DNA of 33,835 nt from Gammaproteobacteria bacterium RIFCSPHIGHO2_12_FULL_37_14 (lineage in GTDB: Bacteria > Pseudomonadota > Gammaproteobacteria > DSM-16500). Of this stretch, positions 26,352-33,835 are shown one piece after another. Position numbers and translations under genes: made by a program. The notes beneath the pieces are model-generated. The model searched no databases and was not told where the DNA came from. It saw only the letters and a list, made by a program, of their open reading frames with translations. Position 1 is the stretch's first letter, and the number at the start of each line of letters is the position of its first letter. The stretch spans positions 1,297 to 35,131 of the forward strand of contig MGXV01000038.1 in NCBI GenBank assembly GCA_001801485.1, read 5' to 3'.

Positions 26352-27662
26352 ATGCTTTCTACAGCTATTTCCAATTTTTTTGCTTCATTTCCGGCCAAGC
26401 CAACATTTTGGTTAGGATATAGCGGTGGTTTGGATTCTCGCGTGCTGCTCGCATTATGTGCCCAATACCATCAAGCTATACCGATTCAACTGAAAGTCAT
26501 CCATATTAATCACGGCTTGCATCCGGCAGCGAAAACATGGGCTGAGCAATGTGCCAAGGATTGTAAAAAATATGGTTTTGAGTATATAGAACATACGATT
26601 CAGCTCAAGCTAAATGCAGGCGATAGCTTGGAAGAAGTGGCGCGTATTGGACGTTACACAGCTTTTGCAAATTATATGAAATATGGCGATGTTTTGTTGA
26701 CGGCACATCAACAAGATGATCAAGCAGAAACCTTATTACTACAATTATTGCGAGGTGCGGGTCTGAAAGGTCTTGCGGCAATGCCAGCAAAGACTGGTTT
26801 TGGGGATGGTTTCCATGCGCGACCTTTATTAGCTTTTCCACGAGACGTATTACAAAATTATGCTAAACAACATCAGCTGACCTGGATAGATGATCCATCG
26901 AATGCAGATTTACGTTTAACACGTAATTTTATTCGACAAGAAATTTTGTCCCGATTAAAACATCGTTGGCCGACAGCAAGCAACCTTATTGCTCGCAGTG
27001 CAAGCCATTGCGCTGAAGCTCAAGTATTACTAGAAGATATTTCGGTAACAGAATGGTTAAAGGTGGCTGGATCGCGAGTAAATACTCTTTCTGTCAAAAA
27101 ACTGTTGAATTTAGAAAAGGCAAAACAATGCTTAGTATTAAGAACTTGGTTTAATAAACTGGGCCACCCTACACCAGATATGAAAAAGTTAGCATCAATC
27201 TGTCAATCAGTTTTACCAGCCAAAAGCGATCGTATGCCCTCTATACATTGGCGAAATACCGAATTAAGAAGATATCGTGACGATCTTTATTTAATGCCAA
27301 GCTTACTACCTCATGATGATAAACAGATTGTCGATTGGGAAATCATGCAGCCGCTGGAATTATTGGGAGGGGGAAAAATATCAGCTGTATTAAGTAAAGG
27401 TTATGGATTACGGGCAGAGGTTAAACGTGTTTCTCTACGATTCCGATCTGCAGGAGATATTTTTCATTTTGGCAAACGAGGAAAACAATATTTAAAAAAT
27501 CTTTTTCAGGAATGGGGCGTACCACCTTGGGAAAGAAACAGAATCCCATTGCTTTTCGTTGAGGAACAGCTCGTGATGGTAGTCGGTTATTATATTGCCG
27601 ATGATTTCGCTGCAACAGGGGAGCAAATGGGGTACACTATTTGCTTTAGAAATCACTCATAA
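26352..27662 (+). CDS. tilS: tRNA(Ile)-lysidine synthetase
   Basis: TilS converts C34 of the CAU-anticodon tRNA-Ile to lysidine so that it reads AUA. The PP-loop motif SGGLDS is at 24-29. The HINHGLHPAA segment and the ADDQAET-type motif (AHQQDDQAETLLLQLLRGAGLKG in parts) identify the family. The C-terminal TilS domain is present (RFRSAGD...KNLFQEWGVPPWERNRIPLL). From the ATG at 26352 it is 436 aa (E. coli 432). An ATG at 26334 overlapping accA would add six residues and cannot be excluded; neither has a strong ribosome site, which fits translational coupling with accA. Its 3' end overlaps the convergent dehydrogenase gene by 17 bases. Confidence 0.96.
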   Translation: MLSTAISNFFASFPAKPTFWLGYSGGLDSRVLLALCAQYHQAIPIQLKVIHINHGLHPAAKTWAEQCAKDCKKYGFEYIEHTIQLKLNAGDSLEEVARIGRYTAFANYMKYGDVLLTAHQQDDQAETLLLQLLRGAGLKGLAAMPAKTGFGDGFHARPLLAFPRDVLQNYAKQHQLTWIDDPSNADLRLTRNFIRQEILSRLKHRWPTASNLIARSASHCAEAQVLLEDISVTEWLKVAGSRVNTLSVKKLLNLEKAKQCLVLRTWFNKLGHPTPDMKKLASICQSVLPAKSDRMPSIHWRNTELRRYRDDLYLMPSLLPHDDKQIVDWEIMQPLELLGGGKISAVLSKGYGLRAEVKRVSLRFRSAGDIFHFGKRGKQYLKNLFQEWGVPPWERNRIPLLFVEEQLVMVVGYYIADDFAATGEQMGYTICFRNHS

Positions 27663-28398
27663 ATATTTCAGTTACACCACCATCCACTGTCATTTCAGTT
27701 CCAACCATGTAAGAGGATTGAGAAGAAGCGAGAAATAATGCAGCGTCAGCGATATCCATCGGCCGACCAAAATAACCAATAGGAATTTTGTTATTCCGCT
27801 TTAACATGTAGTCTGGATCTATTTTTTTCATGGGATCAAAAATAGGCGTATCAATAAAACCAGGCGAGATAGAATTGACACGAATACCTCGCTCAAGCAA
27901 ATCAGCTGAGAAGGCACGAGCTAATGTTGATACGGCAGATTTAGCGGATGAATAGACGCTATGACTTTTTAAAATTATCTTAGTGGCAATCGAGGAGATA
28001 AGAATAACCGAAGCACCATCTTTTAAATAAGGCAGCGAACGCTGAACAGTAAAAAAAACGCCTTTATAATTTGTATTCACTATCTCATCAAAAAAAGCTT
28101 CATCCACATCCTTGATATGGCGACGACTAGCAATGCCAGCATTTGCAACTAGCACATCAATTTTTCCAAAAGCTTGATCAGTTTCCTTAAATAATTTTTC
28201 AATGTCAGCTATTTTTTTTATATCACCTTGGACAGCAATAGCATCATGGAGAGATTGCTTTACTTCATTCAGTTTATTTTGATTACGTCCGAAAATGGCG
28301 ATTTTTGCATGTTGCTGATTGAATTTTTCCGCAATGGCTTTTCCAATGCCGCTATTACCACCCGTAATGACAATCACTTTGTTATTAAAATCGTTCAT
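27646..28398 (-). CDS. Short-chain dehydrogenase/reductase (classical SDR)
   Basis: The 250-aa product is a classical SDR: cofactor motif TGGNSGIG at 12-19, NAG at 86-88, catalytic Ser136, Tyr149 and Lys153 (YSSAK), and the PG...T motif at 179-184 (SPGFIDTP). The C-terminal VDGGVTEI is typical of glucose/ribitol dehydrogenase-like and 3-oxoacyl-reductase-like members. The substrate is not predictable. Arg38 in FGRNQNK after the second strand suggests NADPH preference. I chose the second ATG (28398) because AAGG is spaced six bases before it, while it abuts the first ATG at 28404. It is transcribed in the same direction as the small membrane protein upstream and overlaps tilS tail to tail by 17 bases. 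Confidence 0.92.
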   Translation of the reverse strand: MNDFNNKVIVITGGNSGIGKAIAEKFNQQHAKIAIFGRNQNKLNEVKQSLHDAIAVQGDIKKIADIEKLFKETDQAFGKIDVLVANAGIASRRHIKDVDEAFFDEIVNTNYKGVFFTVQRSLPYLKDGASVILISSIATKIILKSHSVYSSAKSAVSTLARAFSADLLERGIRVNSISPGFIDTPIFDPMKKIDPDYMLKRNNKIPIGYFGRPMDIADAALFLASSQSSYMVGTEMTVDGGVTEIFMSDF

Positions 28399-28415
28399 AG
28401 GCATCCTTCTTCTCT

Positions 28416-28464
28416 TCGCAGCTGAACGTTTTCGTTAGTTAAATATAAGCTGGTGAATGATTAC
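28416..28464 (+). repeat. 49-bp dispersed repeat, copy 2
   Basis: This is the second copy of the element at 15634-15682, with six mismatches over 49 bases. It lies upstream of the SDR start and downstream of the 70-aa gene's stop. Confidence 0.8.
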
Positions 28465-28475
28465 ATTTTATGTAA
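28461..28475. repeat. Short palindrome TTACAT-TTT-ATGTAA
   Basis: A perfect 6-bp inverted repeat with a 3-base loop overlaps the end of dispersed-repeat copy 2, upstream of the SDR gene. It could be an operator or part of a terminator; nothing decides. Confidence 0.4.
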
Positions 28476-28476
28476 C

Positions 28477-28495
28477 GGGGAGAAGGATTCTCCCC
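28477..28495 (-). terminator. Perfect hairpin after the 70-aa gene
   Basis: GGGGAGAA-GGA-TTCTCCCC forms an 8-bp perfect stem with a 3-base loop, six bases beyond the stop of the minus-strand 70-aa gene. The sequence after it on the minus strand (CGTTACAT) lacks a T-run, so it is terminator-like rather than canonical. On the plus strand it is followed by a T-rich stretch at 28501-28515. Confidence 0.45.
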
Positions 28496-28501
28496 ATCCG
28501 T

Positions 28502-28714
28502 TTATTCTTTTTTTTCATGACAGATTTTACAGTTAACACAACAGGTGCAAAGATATTTAACTAGGGCACCGAAAGCCAAAATAGGCAAGGTGACATCAAA
28601 AAAGTCACGAAAAATAATCAATCGAATCAATTGATCACGCGGTAATACTAAAGCAAACAATCCAACAGCTATAGCAATTAAAATAACCAGACCTACGAAA
28701 ATACGCATTAACAT
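28502..28714 (-). CDS. Small Cys-rich membrane protein (70 aa)
   Basis: I do not recognise this protein. A hydrophobic segment at ~5-26 (RIFVGLVILIAIAVGLFALVL, quoted in part) is a clear membrane helix, and a second, weaker one spans ~40-58 (FDVTLPILAFGALVKYL). The tail is compact and cysteine-rich: LCTCCVNCKICHEKKE has five Cys in nine residues plus a His, which could bind metal. AGGAG nine bases before the ATG at 28714 makes it a likely real gene. The stop is followed by a perfect hairpin. It is in the same direction as the SDR gene, about 100 bases downstream, with the 49-bp repeat in between. Confidence 0.75.
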   Translation of the reverse strand: MLMRIFVGLVILIAIAVGLFALVLPRDQLIRLIIFRDFFDVTLPILAFGALVKYLCTCCVNCKICHEKKE

Positions 28715-28754
28715 GAAAATCTTCTCCTATTTGAGACCAAAAATCCTTAAAAAG

Positions 28755-28797
28755 CTAGCCTGAATATGACAGTAATCTGATGAGGTATCCAGGCTAG
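28755..28797. repeat. 8-bp inverted repeat upstream of the 70-aa gene
   Basis: CTAGCCTG (28755-28762) and CAGGCTAG (28790-28797) are perfect inverted arms 27 bases apart. They lie in the gap between two divergent genes (70-aa protein, minus; ankyrin-membrane protein, plus), so a regulatory role is possible. Confidence 0.5.
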
Positions 28798-28895
28798 TAC
28801 AGCCTAAATTGAATAGAGGGGAGTAGTCAAGCATCTGTTAAGGAAGATAAGATAGTCACAACATAAATTTCCTCTCCTACTTGAACGAAGAATAT

Positions 28896-30836
28896 ATGAC
28901 CAAAATAACAGCAGAAACTTTTTTTGATGTGATAACAGAAGGTAATATTCAGTATATTGATGATTACCTTGCCAAATATGATCCAATAGAATTATTTGAG
29001 CTGAAAGATTGCAAAGGTAATATGGTTTTCCATTATGCTGCGGTTAATGGCGATATCGCATTATTTTATCATCTCATTTTACGCTATGTTGCTTTGAATA
29101 AAAATGCAAATTTGTCTGAGCAATTATTTGGCATGCTAAATCATCGCCAAAAAACCCCTTGGCATTATGCAGCTCAATTTGGGCACAGCGATTTTTTTAA
29201 ATCTCCTGCTAGTATATTCAATGAAAATGTTACATTCAAAGAAGAAGCGCAGACGATTTGGTTGCAGATGCACGCCAGTTGGTTAAATTTACCAACGACT
29301 AATGGCAATACTGCGCTACACTTTGCTATTCAGTACGACAAAGGCGATGCTGACGAAAAAATTAAACGTAAGAAGCAAACCTGTGCTGCATTGATGGAAT
29401 TATCAGCCTTAACGATCAATCGCCAAAATAATGCTGGTAATACAGCTTTGCATATTGCCGTCATCGGAGGTTGTTTCGAAACGGCAAAAGTGATACTGGA
29501 TAGTGCAAAAGATAAAAAAAATAAGCATCAATTTGCTTTTGATATAAAAAACAATAAAGAGCAAGGGGAGTTGACAGTCAATGATTTGGCGGCACAACTT
29601 GGTCGGCAACGTATCGATAATCTTTATTTGATTTCTCGCAATCCTAAAAGTGCTAAGGTAAAGGAACGTAATAGAATTGTTGGTTTGAATGCAGTTAAAG
29701 CATACGCATGTAATGTACATTTGCATGATGAGGAATTCTTTCAACGTTTGAAATTTTCTGATCTCAATGAAGATGACATTCATGAGATTATTCAACTAAG
29801 ATTAGAAACTAGGCGTAAAAAATATCGCAATAAAAGTATTTTAGTCGCTGCGATGGCTTCGCTCTGCCCCGCATTTTTTGTAAACGTTTTTGCAGAATAT
29901 TTGCCTATGACCTTATTAGGAGTAGGTTTAACGGGAGTTATTTTTCCTATCGCTTATATTGGCTTTGTCTACGTGTGTTATCAATCGCGGATGCGTGAAT
30001 ATAATGCTGTTACGGCAGAAGCAATTTATTTTTCCTGGTTATCAACCTGGTTACCTGGTTATCTTAAAAATTTTAACCAAAAAATTAAAGAACTGATCAG
30101 TGAAACCAACATACTGATACAGAAAATCAATCAGATAGATGACATTCAGCAACTGGCGAATGACAAGCAGCACTATTTAAATCTGCAGAATCAATATGCT
30201 GATATGCTCAAAAATAGTAGTAAAATTATTGAATTTCAACCAAATAATAAAAAACCAAAATTGATGACAACTCAATTATCGCGTCTGGAATTAAAAAGAA
30301 AGAAAAAGTTAGGTATCTTTGATGCTAAGCAAAGCTCGCAGTGGATCAGCGCTCGTGAAGCATTCATGGTTTTCATCGGGCATACAGCTGATATTTTGTG
30401 TCCATTGGGAGCGGGAATAGAGCTTGCTGCAACAATTAGTGCGGTTATCACGGGCAGTATAGCACTCTCTCTTCCACCTTTTTTAATTCCTATGCTAGCA
30501 ATAGGCGGAACATTATTATTAGGTGGGTTGATTAGCTATGCCTTATACAAGGCTTGCTATAAAAAAGATCAAGCAGAAATAGGGGAAAACAATCGTGAAT
30601 TAGTGATGGCTTATGATACGTGTAAACATAGCGTTAACTTGGTTAAAACTCAGCAGCTTAATCGGCATTGTTCTCAACAATTTAAAGATGTTCAAGTGGC
30701 CTTAGATATTAAAGAAGAAGCATTCATGAAGCAGCAAATGGTGCAAAAAAATCAATCATTCATAACAGAAAATATTGATAATACACATTCTGCGCAGCCT
30801 TCCTTGCCTTCCGTTAGAAGAGGGTTTGTGCCATAA
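28896..30836 (+). CDS. Ankyrin-repeat protein with four predicted membrane segments (646 aa)
   Basis: I chose the ATG at 28896 over an upstream TTG at 28881 in the same frame; GAAG lies close before it. The N-terminal ~240 residues hold about four ankyrin repeats (KGNMVFHYAAVNGD; KTPWHYAAQFGHSD; NGNTALHFAIQYD; AGNTALHIAVIGGC). Two pairs of hydrophobic helices follow, at ~314-336 / 338-362 and ~498-522 / 527-552. They are separated by a polar, coiled-coil-like stretch (~392-445) and a basic segment (~460-472). There is no N-terminal signal peptide. Ankyrin plus hairpin-membrane layout is common in effectors that insert into host membranes, but here it is only a plausible reading. The gene ends 40 bases before pyrG and is divergent from the 70-aa gene. 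Confidence 0.82.
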   Translation: MTKITAETFFDVITEGNIQYIDDYLAKYDPIELFELKDCKGNMVFHYAAVNGDIALFYHLILRYVALNKNANLSEQLFGMLNHRQKTPWHYAAQFGHSDFFKSPASIFNENVTFKEEAQTIWLQMHASWLNLPTTNGNTALHFAIQYDKGDADEKIKRKKQTCAALMELSALTINRQNNAGNTALHIAVIGGCFETAKVILDSAKDKKNKHQFAFDIKNNKEQGELTVNDLAAQLGRQRIDNLYLISRNPKSAKVKERNRIVGLNAVKAYACNVHLHDEEFFQRLKFSDLNEDDIHEIIQLRLETRRKKYRNKSILVAAMASLCPAFFVNVFAEYLPMTLLGVGLTGVIFPIAYIGFVYVCYQSRMREYNAVTAEAIYFSWLSTWLPGYLKNFNQKIKELISETNILIQKINQIDDIQQLANDKQHYLNLQNQYADMLKNSSKIIEFQPNNKKPKLMTTQLSRLELKRKKKLGIFDAKQSSQWISAREAFMVFIGHTADILCPLGAGIELAATISAVITGSIALSLPPFLIPMLAIGGTLLLGGLISYALYKACYKKDQAEIGENNRELVMAYDTCKHSVNLVKTQQLNRHCSQQFKDVQVALDIKEEAFMKQQMVQKNQSFITENIDNTHSAQPSLPSVRRGFVP

Positions 30837-30840
30837 TTAA

Positions 30841-33374
<2,534 letters not shown>

Positions 33375-33437
33375 ATTGTCAGCATGGCAAAAATATTTTT
33401 ATTTCATTTTATAATTTAAATCCGAAGGGTCAGGCGA

Positions 33438-33612
33438 ATGAAAGAAAAATTAATAAAAGCAATTGATACAGAAAATTTGTTGGAGTTAGAAACTATCCTT
33501 TCAAAGGGAATAGATCTAGATCATGTATGATTCGATTCAGGAGTTTAAAAAAAATCATCCTAATCTTTTCTTGGATGAAGAAAATGAAAAGAAAGTTATG
33601 AGGAAAAGCTGA
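33438..33612 (+). pseudogene. Degraded ankyrin-type gene remnant
   Basis: A 30-codon frame starts at the ATG at 33438, after AAGGG and CAGG purine tracts, and reads like the cap of an ankyrin protein (KLIKAIDTENLLELETILS). It stops at 33528-33530. A second short frame, shifted by one and starting at 33523, reads SIQEFKKNHPNLFLDEENEK, which resembles residues 16-37 of the small ankyrin protein at 1084 (LQTELDKNPNLIKQQDEKG), then stops at 33610-33612. Both pieces together look like a decayed ankyrin gene, though two tiny real peptides cannot be ruled out. Confidence 0.45.
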
Positions 33613-33649
33613 CTTTTTTGGGGTGCGAATGGTTGGTCCCCTTAAGCAG

Positions 33650-33835
33650 TCACATGTTACCTATACCAAATATTCTTCCTTCAGAGTTTATCGGATCATA
33701 GCCATTTTCGCTGTTTTCATGCAGTGGTGGTGCAGAAGGATATCCGAAAGCAGGAGGAGGAGGAGGATAGTTGTAGGGATTCTCATGAAAAGCTGCTGTT
33801 CCTCCCATGTAAGAGAAAATACCAGCAGTAGTGTT
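33650..33835 (-). CDS. 3' end of a proline-rich protein (partial, runs off the right edge)
   Basis: A minus-strand frame is open from the right edge to a TGA at 33650-33652, giving 61 residues of C-terminus. It contains YNYPPPPPAFGYPSAPPLHENSEN in overlapping parts and ends in GRIFGIGNM. Pro, Tyr, Gly and Asn dominate; a run of five prolines is coded by CCT repeats. There is no recognisable domain in the visible part. The 37 bases between it and the ankyrin remnant hold nothing I can name. It could be a low-complexity tail of another accessory protein. Confidence 0.55.
   Translation of the reverse strand, partial: NTTAGIFSYMGGTAAFHENPYNYPPPPPAFGYPSAPPLHENSENGYDPINSEGRIFGIGNM

Noticed and set aside
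33751..33766. GGA tandem run as a regulatory or CsrA-binding tract
   Set aside because: On the minus strand it simply codes for a run of prolines in the partial gene.

Overview
The window looks like a chromosomal segment of an AT-rich gammaproteobacterium, most probably a host-associated member of the Legionellales (Legionella/Coxiella/Berkiella-like). This rests on three things. The tig-clpP-clpX-lon-hupB-ppiD order is gammaproteobacterial. Several large ankyrin-repeat proteins of the kind these intracellular bacteria use on eukaryotic hosts lie between housekeeping genes. The housekeeping proteins carry gammaproteobacterial signatures; for example, PyrG catalytic residues fall at the same numbers as in E. 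coli. Species assignment is inference.

Layout, left to right. 1-976: the 3' end of a large repetitive filamentous-haemagglutinin-like surface protein, cut by the window edge. 1084-1707: a small ankyrin protein. 1710-5880: a secreted PI-PLC-like phosphodiesterase, divergent from a secreted Cys-type sulfatase, which in turn converges on and overlaps its probable activator, a membrane-anchored formylglycine-generating enzyme. 6013-14537: tRNA-Leu followed by the protein-quality-control block tig, clpP, clpX, lon, hupB, tRNA-Val, tRNA-Asp and ppiD. The lon-hupB gap holds a good sigma70-like promoter and two hairpins that may be a leader or a small RNA. 14592-15599: an unrecognised 335-aa protein. 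15692-21670: a 1992-aa protein on the minus strand with an ankyrin-like head and three diverged copies of an unrecognised module.

21847-27662: dnaE (minus) divergent from accA and tilS (plus). 27646-28714: a short-chain dehydrogenase and a 70-residue Cys-rich membrane protein, both minus. 28896-30836: a 646-aa ankyrin plus transmembrane protein. 30877-33374: pyrG and kdsA, overlapping by ATGA. 33438-33612: a broken ankyrin remnant. 33650-33835: the 3' end of a proline-rich minus-strand gene that runs off the right edge.

How it fits together: the core genes supply protein folding and degradation, nucleoid packaging, replication, fatty-acid, CTP, Kdo and tRNA-modification functions. The accessory genes between them are either exported hydrolases (PLC, sulfatase with FGE) or ankyrin/large repetitive proteins that could face a host. 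A 49-bp dispersed repeat lies beside two minus-strand genes. Apart from the features listed, I see no gene-free stretch over 300 bases, no CRISPR array, no complete insertion sequence and no rRNA.
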